From NCBI GenBank assembly GCA_029262115.1, contig JAJCZZ010000099.1, forward strand, positions 18,293 to 82,292: a DNA stretch of 64,000 nucleotides, given 5' to 3'. Source of the stretch: Gemmatimonadota bacterium (GTDB taxonomy: Bacteria > Gemmatimonadota > Gemmatimonadetes > Longimicrobiales > Gaopeijiaceae). The translations under genes were made by a program, and so were the position numbers. Positions 26,614 to 34,678 of this stretch are shown in pieces; positions within the stretch are counted from its first letter, which is position 1; every line of letters begins with the position of its first letter. The notes below the pieces were generated by a model that worked only from the letters and a program-made list of their open reading frames with translations, did no database searches and was not told the origin of the DNA.

Positions 26614-26636
26614 CGCGCCTTACGGGTCCATGGGTT

Positions 26637-26667
26637 CGGCGGCGCGCTGAGCGCCGTCGTACTTTTT
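26637..26667 (+). terminator. rplU-rpmA terminator
   Basis: CGGCGGCGC (26637-26645) pairs with GCGCCGTCG (26651-26659), nine pairs with one G-U, around a GCTGA loop. TACTTTTT follows. It is a good rho-independent terminator right after rpmA. The rest of the gap to 26871 shows no gene. Confidence 0.8.
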
Positions 26668-26871
26668 GGCTTGTGAGGAACCCCGCGAAGGTGCATGGTG
26701 TTGAAGGTGCCAAGCTGTTTCGCGGCTTACCGAAGCTCGGTCGCTCCTGACCGCGAGGAGATCCATCCTCACGCTTCGACCCCGCTCTCCCCCGGGTCGG
26801 AAGACACGTACGCAACTCCGCATGTCGATCGTCCGTAGTACGTGGGTGAGAGCATAGCAGGGAGGTGGATG

Positions 26872-27888
26872 ATGATGGGAATCGACACACGCGGGCTTCG
26901 AGCCCGTGTGAATCGGTGGGGGGCCGAAGGTGGCTCTCGCGATCGCCGGGGGGTTTTGACCTTCCGTGCGCTGTTGATCCTTGCCGTGGTGCAGGCCCCG
27001 TTTTCGGCGGCCCTGCTTCGCGACCGCATGGTCGCCGATAGAACGCCCGTGCCCGCACTCGCTTCGGCGGAGCTGCTGAGCGCGGAACTCCCGCTCCACA
27101 TGAACGACCGCGTGTCGCGCTGGGTGGAGCGATTCCGGACGGACCAACGGCCCTCGTTCCAGCGCCTCCTCGGGAAACAGGGGCTGTACGCGGACATGAT
27201 TCGCGCCAAGCTCGTCGAGCGGGACATGCCCGTCGACCTGCTGTACATGGCCATGATGGAGTCGGCGTTCTCGACCCGTGCGGTCTCCAGGGCTTCGGCC
27301 GTGGGCGTCTGGCAATTCATGGGTCCCACTGCTCTTCAGTACGGCTTGCGAGTCGATGAGTGGGTGGATGAGCGTCAGGATCCCGTCCGTGCGACCGACG
27401 CCGCCCTCGACTACATCGAGTGGCTGTACGACCGGTACGACTCCTGGTACCTGGCGGCTGCCGCCTACAACGCGGGTCCGGGGCGGGTCGATCGCATTCT
27501 GCGCCGCCACGCCGACGGTCGCACCGGCGATGAGGACATCTACTGGGAGGTGCTGGAGCATCTGCCGCGTGAGACGCGCGAATACGTCCCGCGTCTGGTC
27601 GCCGCCACGCACCTGGCTCAGAACGCCGAGGAATACGGGTTCTCGGTCAAGCTCGATAAGCCCTATCGCTACGAGCGGGTGTTCGTGCCTGCCGGCACGT
27701 CGCTAGCGCGGGTCGCTCGGGAACTCGGTGCGGACGAGAAGGTCCTTCGTGACCTGAACCCCCACCTGTTGAAGGGAATCACGCCTCCCGGCGAGACGTA
27801 CCCGGTTCGCGTCCCGGTGGGCGAGACGTCCGTGCTGATCTCGTCGCTTCGGCGCACGACCCGCGTGTTGCGGCGGGCGGACGACTAG
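26872..27888 (+). CDS. Membrane-bound lytic murein transglycosylase, MltD-like, with LysM
   Basis: About 338 residues that cleave peptidoglycan glycan strands in the periplasm. A hydrophobic signal/anchor lies near residues 30-50. The SLT domain carries the catalytic Glu in M-A-M-M-E-S-A-F, then A-S-A-V-G-V-W-Q-F-M and A-A-A-Y-N-A-G-P-G-R-V. A C-terminal LysM-type wall-binding module (F-V-P-A-G-T-S-L-A-R-V-A to V-R-V-P-V) follows. GGAGG (26861-26865) is 6 bases before ATG 26872; ATGs at 26869 and 26875 are equally possible. Whether the N-terminus is cleaved or anchored is uncertain. Confidence 0.88.
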   Translation: MMGIDTRGLRARVNRWGAEGGSRDRRGVLTFRALLILAVVQAPFSAALLRDRMVADRTPVPALASAELLSAELPLHMNDRVSRWVERFRTDQRPSFQRLLGKQGLYADMIRAKLVERDMPVDLLYMAMMESAFSTRAVSRASAVGVWQFMGPTALQYGLRVDEWVDERQDPVRATDAALDYIEWLYDRYDSWYLAAAAYNAGPGRVDRILRRHADGRTGDEDIYWEVLEHLPRETREYVPRLVAATHLAQNAEEYGFSVKLDKPYRYERVFVPAGTSLARVARELGADEKVLRDLNPHLLKGITPPGETYPVRVPVGETSVLISSLRRTTRVLRRADD

Positions 27889-27941
27889 ACTCCGGGAGGG
27901 CGAGCCGTAAGTCCCGTCGCTCTCCTCGTAGATGGTCTCGA

Positions 27942-28025
27942 GGCTGCTACAACGTCGATTACTACATCAGCTACGACGGCGGGCTGTCCTGGCAGTACAT
28001 CGGGTCTGGCATGTACTGCAACTGA
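27942..28025 (+). pseudogene. C-terminal remnant of an Asp-box (BNR-like) protein
   Basis: In the phase ending at the TGA 28023-28025, 27 codons read like the end of a folded exported protein: G-C-Y-N-V-D-Y-Y-I-S-Y-D-G-G, then L-S-W-Q-Y-I-G-S-G-M-Y-C-N. This contains an Asp-box (S-x-D-x-G-x-S-W) bracketed by two cysteines. No start codon lies in this phase after the transglycosylase stop. The preceding 12 codons are Arg/Ser-rich with no recognisable structure, so the gene's 5' part appears deleted. It is followed 15 bases later by the small membrane protein. It could be chance, but aromatic content and codon use look coding. Confidence 0.45.
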
Positions 28026-28040
28026 CGGAAGGAGAGGCCG

Positions 28041-28331
28041 ATGCGGTCAGAACCTGACCGCCAGGTAGAGGTGGAGATCGCAAAGTCCAAGGCGCACATC
28101 GACGAACTCGTGGTCCAAGAGCGCACCGGGCTGGGAAGCTTGCTCCTTCAGTGGGTGTTGATCCTTCCCTTCCTTACGTTCGCTGTGTGGAAGTGGGGAT
28201 GGGTGGTCGCCGCTGGAGCGGGGGGTGTCGCGCTCTTCACATCGTCGCGCGCACTTCGCCGGTACCTCCAGGCTCGGCACGACTTGGCAGAGGCTAGGCG
28301 GGAAATGGCCACCTTGGAACTGTCCCGCTGA
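28041..28331 (+). CDS. Small two-helix membrane protein, unknown function
   Basis: A 96-residue protein with GGAAGGAGAGG directly upstream of its ATG. A charged N-terminal helix (about 1-30) is followed by two membrane segments (about 33-50 and 53-68) and a basic/amphipathic C-terminal helix (R-R-Y-L-Q-A-R-H-D-L-A-E-A-R-R-E-M). No family was recognised. The layout with cytosolic helices on both sides resembles small scaffolds or toxin-like membrane proteins, but nothing supports either. It stands alone between a gene fragment and the convergent chorismate mutase. Confidence 0.6.
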   Translation: MRSEPDRQVEVEIAKSKAHIDELVVQERTGLGSLLLQWVLILPFLTFAVWKWGWVVAAGAGGVALFTSSRALRRYLQARHDLAEARREMATLELSR

Positions 28332-28350
28332 TGGCGGGCCGGAGTACGAA

Positions 28351-28396
28351 CGAGACCGGGGGGCGCTTCGCGACCATGCGGGGCGCCCCCGACTCG
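28351..28396 (+). terminator. Hairpin between convergent genes
   Basis: GGGGGCGC (28359-28366) pairs with GCGCCCCC (28383-28390) around a 16-base loop. CGAG/CTCG flanks extend the stem through a bulge. It lies 27 bases after the small membrane protein stop and may end that transcript. No U-tract follows. A 20-codon frame at 28436-28498 in the same gap is not supported as a gene. Confidence 0.5.
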
Positions 28397-28494
28397 TGAG
28401 GTCAGGTAACAGAGCGACTCGGTACGCTCTACTCTATGAGGAAGAGTGACGAGGGTTACAAGCGGACGACGCACTACGAAAGCGTGTTCCCCGC

Positions 28495-28857
28495 CTAGCC
28501 GGACTCCTGCGGGTCGGCGGGCCCACTGCTGGGCGATGCAGCATCGAGGGGCGGACCCCACCGGGTCCGCCCCTCCTGCGTGTCCCGGGCCGATGCGATG
28601 ATCCGCCAGATCACGTCGCGCACGAGTTCGTCGTCGACGCCCTCGGCGCGGGCGATCTCGGCGGCGCGCCGCACGACTTTCGCCTCCTGCGTCGGGTCCA
28701 TGACCGGGAGCCCCGCCTCGTCCTTGATGCGGCCGACCTCGAGCACCAGCTCGCGCCGCTCCCCGACCAGCCGGATGAGCGCCTCGTCGACCTCTCGAAT
28801 ACGGGCACGTAAGGCTTCGAGGTCCGGAGCCGGGCCGTTGTCGTCCTTGGTCGTCAT
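28495..28857 (-). CDS. Chorismate mutase, AroQ class
   Basis: A 120-residue all-helical enzyme that converts chorismate to prephenate for Phe/Tyr synthesis. It shows the family pattern L-R-A-R-I-R-E-V-D-E-A-L-I-R-L-V-G-E-R, then V-G-R-I-K-D, a V-M-D-P-T-Q-E segment and E-x-V-V-R-R. The active-site Arg and Lys positions appear intact. The last about 25 residues are Pro/Ser/Gly-rich and overlap a perfect hairpin, so the tail is probably not structural. Its ATG overlaps the symporter stop by 4 bases, making it the last gene of the long minus-strand run, an unusual place for an aromatic amino acid gene. Confidence 0.88.
   Translation of the reverse strand: MTTKDDNGPAPDLEALRARIREVDEALIRLVGERRELVLEVGRIKDEAGLPVMDPTQEAKVVRRAAEIARAEGVDDELVRDVIWRIIASARDTQEGRTRWGPPLDAASPSSGPADPQESG
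28546..28575 (-). terminator. Perfect 13-bp hairpin inside the 3' end of the chorismate mutase gene
   Basis: GAGGGGCGGACCC (28546-28558) and GGGTCCGCCCCTC (28563-28575) pair perfectly around a four-base loop. It lies within codons of the C-terminal tail, on the transcript that ends here. It has no U-tract, but its position at the end of a nine-gene run suggests a transcription stop or 3'-end stabiliser overlapping coding sequence. Confidence 0.55.
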
Positions 28858-30338
28858 TCGGGGGCCTCGCCGGCGACGATGGGACCGCAGAAGCGATGCG
28901 TGTGCGCCTCCTCCTGACGGGAGGTCAGCAGACTCACGATGACGAGCACCGGCACGTGCACCAGAAGTCCCAGAACGCCTTCGTGCATGTCATACGGCTT
29001 CATTCCCGGGTTCAGCCAGAAGAAGGCCGCCGTGGACCACCCGGCGAGCAGGCCGGCCACAACCCCCCGGGTCGTGGCCCGCCTCCAATACATCGCGGCC
29101 ACGATCGGCGGGGCCAACTGCGACACGATCCCGTAGGCGGTGGCCAGAAGTTGGACGAGCGACGATTCGGCGTCCAGAGCGGCGAAGTATGCGATGGCCC
29201 CGACCGCGACGACCACCAGACGCATGAGGAGCCGCTGAGTGGCTTCGGTCAGGAGCTTGAACGGTCCGATCCCGTCTTCGACCACAACGGAAGCCGCAGC
29301 GTGGAGGAGGGCGTCTCCCGTCGACATCGATGCCGACAGCGCCCCGGCGCAGAAGAGTCCGACCACGAGCCAGGGGAGGTCCGTCTCGAGAATCATGAAC
29401 GGGAGGATGAAGTCGGCCTGGTCGGGGCCCCTCCCGAACATCACCCCGCTGAACCCGATCAGAAACACAGGAATGAGGAAGAGCTGGAACGTCGGGAACA
29501 GGATCACCGTGCGCCGGAGTGTGTCGTCGTTCTTCGCCGTGAAGGCCTTCATGAAGAGGTGGGGCCACATCATGAGGCCCACCGCGCTGATCAGGATGTA
29601 CGTGCTGTACGCGCCCCAACTCCATGGGTCTCCGGACGCGGTCAGGCCGGGCGTCACGAGCAACTCGGGTCGAGCCGCCTGAATTTGCTCGAACATGGGC
29701 AGGATCCCGCCGTACAGCCGGTTGGGCAGGTACAGCCCCAGCGTCCAGGCAATGACCACCATGAAGATGCCCTGAAACGTGTTGGTCCACCCGACTGCCA
29801 TCGCCCCGGACACCAGCACGTACACGATGACGATTCCGTACGCCACGAGCGCCCCGAGCCAGAGCGGCACATGCCCATCGGTCACCGCCTCGATGACGAT
29901 GCCGGCGCCCCGGATCTGGATGGTCACGTACGGGATGAAGGCGACCAGGCTCAGGAGGGCGACCAGGGCCGACAGTCCCTTGGAGGGGAAGCGCCCGGTC
30001 AGCAGCTGGGTCTGCGTCACGTAGCCGTGCCGACGACCGAGGGCTGCAGCCCTCGGTCCCATCCAGTAGAACGGGGCCATTCCCAGGACCCCGTACGACA
30101 GAATGTAGAACGCGGCCGCGCCCCGCCCGTACGTCCATCCCGGCCCTCCGAGGAAGGCGAACGAACTGAAGACGGTGGCGCCCGTGATGAAGTACATCAC
30201 GAGGAGGCCAAAGCTACGGTCGGCGGCGACGAAGCCGGCCACCGACGAGGTTGCGCGCCGCCCGGCCATCAGCCCGATCGCGAGGGTCACGGCGAGGTAG
30301 ACGCCGATGAACGCCGTGATGAAGACCCAGCGCTCCAT
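28854..30338 (-). CDS. Sodium:solute symporter (SSS) family permease
   Basis: A 494-residue membrane transporter with about 13 helices. The start M-E-R-W-V-F-I-T-A-F is used because upstream sequence lies in the DUF3311-like gene. Family features are A-D-R-S-F-G-L-L-V-M-Y-F-I-T-G-A-T near helix 2, R-H-G-Y-V-T-Q-T-Q, and the sodium-site region G-A-L-S-A-S-M-S-T-G-D-A-L-L-H. It resembles the PanF/acetate-type branch that pairs with a small DUF3311 protein. The substrate is unknown; the neighbouring beta-oxidation genes hint at an organic acid. The start overlaps the upstream stop (TGATG). Confidence 0.9.
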   Translation of the reverse strand: MERWVFITAFIGVYLAVTLAIGLMAGRRATSSVAGFVAADRSFGLLVMYFITGATVFSSFAFLGGPGWTYGRGAAAFYILSYGVLGMAPFYWMGPRAAALGRRHGYVTQTQLLTGRFPSKGLSALVALLSLVAFIPYVTIQIRGAGIVIEAVTDGHVPLWLGALVAYGIVIVYVLVSGAMAVGWTNTFQGIFMVVIAWTLGLYLPNRLYGGILPMFEQIQAARPELLVTPGLTASGDPWSWGAYSTYILISAVGLMMWPHLFMKAFTAKNDDTLRRTVILFPTFQLFLIPVFLIGFSGVMFGRGPDQADFILPFMILETDLPWLVVGLFCAGALSASMSTGDALLHAAASVVVEDGIGPFKLLTEATQRLLMRLVVVAVGAIAYFAALDAESSLVQLLATAYGIVSQLAPPIVAAMYWRRATTRGVVAGLLAGWSTAAFFWLNPGMKPYDMHEGVLGLLVHVPVLVIVSLLTSRQEEAHTHRFCGPIVAGEAPE

Positions 30339-30556
30339 CAGCGGTCCGGCGTCCGATGGCGGGCTTCCACGCGGTCCAATGCGTACAGGACGGGAACCGC
30401 GAGCCCGACCCACAAGGCCGGCCAGAAGAACGAGAAGGGTAGTCCGAACACCCACGGTTCGATGCGAGACGCCACCAGCGCGCCGGGCCACATGACCGCG
30501 ACGGCCATGGCCACGAAGTAGAGCGCTGTGAGGGTCCGGGCGGTGCGCAGGCTCAT
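30338..30556 (-). CDS. DUF3311-like small membrane protein, symporter partner
   Basis: A 72-residue protein with two membrane helices (A-L-Y-F-V-A-M-A-V-A-V-M-W-P-G and F-S-F-F-W-P-A-L-W-V-G-L-A-V-P-V-L-Y). The F-G-L-P-F-S-F-F-W motif is typical of DUF3311 proteins encoded directly before SSS symporters. It overlaps the symporter start by one base and the preceding gene by four, so all three are probably made together. It likely acts as an accessory subunit, by analogy only. Confidence 0.8.
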   Translation of the reverse strand: MSLRTARTLTALYFVAMAVAVMWPGALVASRIEPWVFGLPFSFFWPALWVGLAVPVLYALDRVEARHRTPDR

Positions 30557-31512
30557 CGTGCGCCTCCCGTCCCCGACACGCGCCGCTTCAGCGCGATCGG
30601 CACCCGCGTTCCGTACGGCGTCGCTCCGGCCAACTTCGAGAAGTACCGGTACGCGGCTTCCGAGACGGCCTCGACGACCTGCCCGCCGTTACCCCCGTAG
30701 TTGGACATCACAGACAGGACGTACGGCCGGTCGGGGAGCCCGACGAGGGCCCAGACCGTTGCGACGCCCGTGATACCGCCGGGCTTGAAGGCGATCGGCA
30801 CGCTGGCGGGAACGGGCACTCGGACCGGCCCGCCCTTCGGAAGTTCCAGGATTTCGCGGACCCGGGCGCACGCAGACTCGGACATGGGCAGGTCGCACGT
30901 GGCGATCCGCTCCATGATCATGGCGGCGTCCCGAGGCGTCGACAGATTCTCGTCACCCCGCGCGGACGCCTCCGGCTGGATCATCTTCCTCTGGACCCGC
31001 GTCTCGGGCGCGCCGAGCGACGCGGACAGGCGATTGATCGCGTCCATCCCGATCGTGTCGATCAGCACGTTCGTTGCGGTGTTGTCGGAGAATACGATCA
31101 TGTAGATCGCGTAGTCCTCGAGCGACAGCGCGGAGCCCCCGTCGGTCAGCAGTTGAAGCACGCCGCTGCCGGCGGTGCGGACCCGCTCGGTTAGTTCGAT
31201 CCGGCGGCGGAGCAGGTCAGGGTCCGACTCTGCGGCTCGAAAGAGCTCCAGCAAAATCGAAATCTTGATCGCGCTCGCCTGGGGGAAGACGAGTTGGTCG
31301 TTCACCGAGAACCGGGTGCCGTCGGTCAGGTCGAGCACGTGCGCACCCGCCACCCCGTCGAAACCGCGCACGATCTCGGTCAACTCCGCGCGGAAGTTGT
31401 CTTGGAGAATCCGCCGATGGTCCGGCTGGGCGTCGAGCGGCGTTGAGCTTCCTGCGACGAGCGTCATCGTCAGGCTCGAGATCAGCGCGGAGATTCGAGT
31501 GCGCACCCGCAT
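30553..31512 (-). CDS. Class A beta-lactamase-like serine hydrolase (exported)
   Basis: A 319-residue protein with a signal peptide (ending P-L-D-A-Q). It has a penicillin-binding/beta-lactamase fold: S80-x-x-K83 (S-A-I-K), S142-D-N144 (F-S-D-N-T-A-T-N), and an omega-loop-like Q-P-E-A-S-A-R-G-D-E-N-L. The third motif reads K243-P-G rather than K-T-G or K-S-G. This makes classical beta-lactam hydrolysis uncertain; an esterase or peptidase role is possible. GGGGAAG precedes the ATG by 4-5 bases. It sits between the acyl-CoA genes and the symporter pair and overlaps the latter. It is not good evidence for antibiotic resistance. Confidence 0.82.
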   Translation of the reverse strand: MRVRTRISALISSLTMTLVAGSSTPLDAQPDHRRILQDNFRAELTEIVRGFDGVAGAHVLDLTDGTRFSVNDQLVFPQASAIKISILLELFRAAESDPDLLRRRIELTERVRTAGSGVLQLLTDGGSALSLEDYAIYMIVFSDNTATNVLIDTIGMDAINRLSASLGAPETRVQRKMIQPEASARGDENLSTPRDAAMIMERIATCDLPMSESACARVREILELPKGGPVRVPVPASVPIAFKPGGITGVATVWALVGLPDRPYVLSVMSNYGGNGGQVVEAVSEAAYRYFSKLAGATPYGTRVPIALKRRVSGTGGAR

Positions 31513-31577
31513 GTGGCTTCCCCAGGGCTTCGGGTCCCGTTTCGATGACAGGCGGAGAACCTATCGTCTCACGGCTG

Positions 31578-32384
31578 CTACCGCCCCTTCCACTCCGCGC
31601 GACGCTTCTCCGTGAAGGCCTGGATGCCCTCGCGCCCATCTTCGGACGCGAACGCTGCCAGGAACAGTTCTCGCTCGTACTGAAGCCCCGCAGACAGCGG
31701 CATCTCGAACGCGGCGCGGGTCGCTTCCTTGGCCAACCGCAGCGACACCGGACTCCAGCGCGCCATCCGGCCCGCCAACTCGAGCGCCCGCTCCACATGC
31801 TTGCCCTTCGGCGCCAGGAACTCGACAAGGCCGATCCGATAGGCTTCCTCCACGTCGATCATGTCGCCCGTCAGCGCCATGCGGAGCGTATGCCCGCGAC
31901 CGACGAGCCGGGCGAGCCGCTGCGTGCCGCCGCCGCCGGGAATCAGCCCGATGCGGATCTCGGCCTGGCTGATCTGCGCGGTGGCATCGGCCACGCGGAT
32001 GTCACACGCAAGCGCCAACTCGGATCCGCCGCCCAGGCAGAAGCCGTGAACGGCCGCGATGACCGGCTTCGGGAAGTCCGCAACCGTTTCGTAGATCCGG
32101 CGGCGGTCGTAGACCGCGCGCTGTTCCATGTAACTCCGTTCGGCGAACTCCGCGATGTCGGCGCCGGCCACGAAGGCCTTTTCTCCCGCGCCGTGGATGA
32201 CGACGACCCGGACGTCATCGTCGTTCGCCATGCGGTCGAACGCCTCCATCAGGAGCCGTCGCACCTCGGCGTTCAGCGCGTTGAGCTTGTCCGGCCGATT
32301 GAGCGTGACCACGGCGATCCCGTCGTCGCGCGTGTGGACATCGATGGGCGTGTCGAGGGGGCGTTGCTCGTCGGGCTCGGTCAT
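31578..32384 (-). CDS. Enoyl-CoA hydratase/isomerase
   Basis: A 268-residue crotonase-family enzyme that hydrates trans-2-enoyl-CoA. The oxyanion-hole region is A-F-V-A-G-A-D-I-A-E-F. The two catalytic glutamates are in G-G-G-S-E-L-A-L-A-C-D-I and Q-A-E-I-R-I-G-L-I-P-G-G-G-G-T-Q-R-L. The length is standard. It follows the 3-hydroxyacyl-CoA dehydrogenase gene after 30 bases, so hydration and oxidation steps are encoded together. A second paralogue is at 36323-37123. Confidence 0.93.
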   Translation of the reverse strand: MTEPDEQRPLDTPIDVHTRDDGIAVVTLNRPDKLNALNAEVRRLLMEAFDRMANDDDVRVVVIHGAGEKAFVAGADIAEFAERSYMEQRAVYDRRRIYETVADFPKPVIAAVHGFCLGGGSELALACDIRVADATAQISQAEIRIGLIPGGGGTQRLARLVGRGHTLRMALTGDMIDVEEAYRIGLVEFLAPKGKHVERALELAGRMARWSPVSLRLAKEATRAAFEMPLSAGLQYERELFLAAFASEDGREGIQAFTEKRRAEWKGR

Positions 32385-32414
32385 AGGGAAGATCCGTCCG
32401 TCTACCAGGGGTCG

Positions 32415-33458
32415 CTATTCGGTCCAGTCGTAGAAGCCGCGGCCGCTCTTCTTGCCGAGACGGCCGTCCGCCACCATCTGCCGGAGAAGCTCCGGCGGTC
32501 GAAATGCTTCGGAGTCGAGCGTGTGGTGCAGGTATTCCGCGATGCCGAGGCGGACATCGAGGCCCACGAGATCGGTCAGCTTCAGAGGACCCATGGGATG
32601 GCGATACCCGAGCTCCATCGCCCTGTCGATGTCCTCGGCGCTCGCGATATCCTGCTCGACCATGCGGATCGCTTCCATCCCGAGCACGATGCCCAGGCGA
32701 GAGGACGCGAAGCCGGGCGCGTCCCGTACGACGATCGGCTCTTTTCCGAGACGCCTGGCAAAGGCGACGCCGGTGTCTCGAGTGCGCTCGGACGTTCGTG
32801 TGCCCCAGACCACTTCCACCAGCTTCATGATGTGGACGGGGTTGAAGAAGTGCAGCCCGAGCACACGCGTCGGATCCGCCACGGACGCCGCGATGGCGTC
32901 GATGGACAGCGACGACGTGTTGGTCGCCAACAGCGCGTGCGCCGGGGCGGCGGCATCGACTGTGCGAAAGATCTTCTCCTTCAGCTCGAGCGACTCCGGT
33001 GCGGCCTCGACCACGAGGTCGGCGCCGTTTACCGCCTCCTCAATCGACGTCGTGCCGCGGAGGCGGGATACCGTGTTGTCTCGATCGTCGGCCGTGACCT
33101 TCCCGAGCTGGACTCCCTTGTCGAGGTTGGCGCCGATGCGTGCAAGGCCAGCTTCCACGGCTGTCTCGTTCACGTCGTAGACGCGCACGTCGCACCCCAC
33201 GGCGGCGCACACCTGAGCGATGCCGTGGCCCATTGTCCCCGCGCCCAGAACGGCCACCGTGGCGATCGCGTCGGCCGCCGCCTCGGCCGCTACGACGGCC
33301 TGCGCAGTCTCGGCGGCCTCCTCAGTCTCGGCGGCCTCCTCAGTCCCGGCGGCCTCCTCAGTCCCGGCGGCATCCGTAGTCCCGACGGCCTCCTCAGTCC
33401 CGGCGCCCGCGTCGACCGAAGCGTCCGTCTCCGGCGCCCTGCCCGCACCCTCGCTCAT
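32415..33458 (-). CDS. 3-hydroxyacyl-CoA dehydrogenase with acidic repeat tail
   Basis: A 347-residue NAD-dependent enzyme oxidising 3-hydroxyacyl-CoA. From about residue 66 it is a standard PaaH/Hbd protein: [15 protein letters not shown], then [29 protein letters not shown] and the C-terminal [10 protein letters not shown] type end. Before that is an about 60-residue acidic tail built of T-E-E-A-A repeats from an 18-bp minisatellite. The ATG at 33458 overlaps the thiolase stop (ATGA). A true start after the tail cannot be excluded, but no obvious ATG or ribosome site was seen there. Confidence 0.9.
   Translation of the reverse strand: MSEGAGRAPETDASVDAGAGTEEAVGTTDAAGTEEAAGTEEAAETEEAAETAQAVVAAEAAADAIATVAVLGAGTMGHGIAQVCAAVGCDVRVYDVNETAVEAGLARIGANLDKGVQLGKVTADDRDNTVSRLRGTTSIEEAVNGADLVVEAAPESLELKEKIFRTVDAAAPAHALLATNTSSLSIDAIAASVADPTRVLGLHFFNPVHIMKLVEVVWGTRTSERTRDTGVAFARRLGKEPIVVRDAPGFASSRLGIVLGMEAIRMVEQDIASAEDIDRAMELGYRHPMGPLKLTDLVGLDVRLGIAEYLHHTLDSEAFRPPELLRQMVADGRLGKKSGRGFYDWTE
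33305..33405 (-). repeat. 18-bp minisatellite inside the hydroxyacyl-CoA dehydrogenase gene
   Basis: About 5.6 tandem units of CAGTCTCGGCGGCCTCCT (plus-strand form), with a few substitutions (T/C at base 6, one A/G). Because 18 is a multiple of three, unit gain or loss keeps the frame. On the coding strand the units read E-T-E-E-A-A / G-T-E-E-A-A. Unit number may vary between strains. Confidence 0.9.
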
Positions 33459-34678
33459 ACCGCCTCCACGAGCGTGGCGATGCCCTGACCCACTCCGATG
33501 CACATGCTGGCGAGGCCGCGCTTCGATCTGCGTCGGTCCATCTCGTGCACGAGCGTCGTGAGAATCCGGGCGCCTGAGCAGCCGACCGGGTGACCCAGGG
33601 CGATCGCGCCTCCGTTCACGTTCGTCTTTTCGGAGTCGAGACCGAGCTCCTTGATGCAGGGCAGGGCCTGTGCGGCGAATGCCTCGTTGAGCTCGACCAG
33701 GTCCAGGTCGTCCACGCTCCACCCCGCCCGCTTCAGCGCCTTCCGTGTCGCCGGGACCGGACCGATGCCCATCCGGTGGGGCTCCACGCCCGCGACCGCG
33801 CCAGCGACGACCCGGACCAAGGGACGCAGGCCGAGCTCGCGTCCACGTTTGGCCGATACGATGAGGAGCGCGGCCGCACCGTCGTTGATGCCGGACGAAT
33901 TCCCGGCCGTCACGCTCCCCCCCTTGGCGAACACGGGGCGTAGACGTGCGAGCGCGGCCTCGTCTGTGCCAGGGCGTGGGTGCTCGTCCTTGTCCACCAG
34001 GATGGGATCTCCCTTCCGCTGCGGCACCGGGACCGGAACGATCTCCGGGTCGAAGCGGCCTTCCTCGATCGCCGCCGCCGCGCGGCGTTGGCTCTCGGCC
34101 GCAAAGGCATCTTGGGCCTCCCGCGCCACGCCAAACTCCTGTGCGATGACCTCGGCGGTTTCACCGAGTCCGATGGTCCACTCGGGACTCAGGGCAGGGT
34201 TCGGGAAGCGCCACCCGAGGACGGTGTCCGCCACGTCCGGCACTCCCCGCGCGTACGCCGAATCGGACTTGAGCATCACGTACGGCGCGCGGCTCATCGA
34301 CTCGACGCCCCCGGCAATGAATACGTCGCCCTCGCCGGCGTGAATCGCGTGGAACGCCGAGTTCACCGCCTGGAGCCCCGAGCCACACAGTCGGTTCAGC
34401 GTCTGGCCCGGCACCGTGACCGGGAGTCCTGCGAGTAGAAGCGCCATACGCGCTACGTTGCGGTTGTCCTCGCCCGCCTGGTTCGTGCAACCCAGGATCA
34501 CATCGTCGATCGTGTTCGGATCCACTCCGGTCCGCGCAACCAAGGTCGTGATGGTGATTGCGGCCAAGTCGTCCGGACGGATAGAGGCGAGCGCCCCGCT
34601 GTGCCGCCCGATCGGCGTGCGGACCGCGTCGATGATCCACGCGTCGCGGTCCGCGGCGGGGCGGCTCCCCGCACTCAT
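33455..34678 (-). CDS. Acetyl-CoA acyltransferase (thiolase)
   Basis: A 407-residue thiolase that cleaves 3-ketoacyl-CoA with CoA, or condenses acetyl-CoA. The nucleophile Cys is in [24 protein letters not shown] motif follows, then [19 protein letters not shown] with the active His and second Cys. [10 protein letters not shown] closes the fold. It resembles the PcaF/PaaJ/FadA group. It overlaps both neighbours by four bases (aldehyde dehydrogenase upstream, hydroxyacyl-CoA dehydrogenase downstream). Confidence 0.94.
   Translation of the reverse strand: MSAGSRPAADRDAWIIDAVRTPIGRHSGALASIRPDDLAAITITTLVARTGVDPNTIDDVILGCTNQAGEDNRNVARMALLLAGLPVTVPGQTLNRLCGSGLQAVNSAFHAIHAGEGDVFIAGGVESMSRAPYVMLKSDSAYARGVPDVADTVLGWRFPNPALSPEWTIGLGETAEVIAQEFGVAREAQDAFAAESQRRAAAAIEEGRFDPEIVPVPVPQRKGDPILVDKDEHPRPGTDEAALARLRPVFAKGGSVTAGNSSGINDGAAALLIVSAKRGRELGLRPLVRVVAGAVAGVEPHRMGIGPVPATRKALKRAGWSVDDLDLVELNEAFAAQALPCIKELGLDSEKTNVNGGAIALGHPVGCSGARILTTLVHEMDRRRSKRGLASMCIGVGQGIATLVEAV

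Noticed and set aside
28436..28498. 20-codon frame starting ATG after the small membrane protein gene
   Set aside because: No ribosome site, no family and very short. It lies in a gap already holding a hairpin.
30553..31512. Calling the serine hydrolase an antibiotic resistance gene
   Set aside because: The KTG motif is KPG, and the context is metabolic and transport-related. The fold alone does not show beta-lactamase activity.
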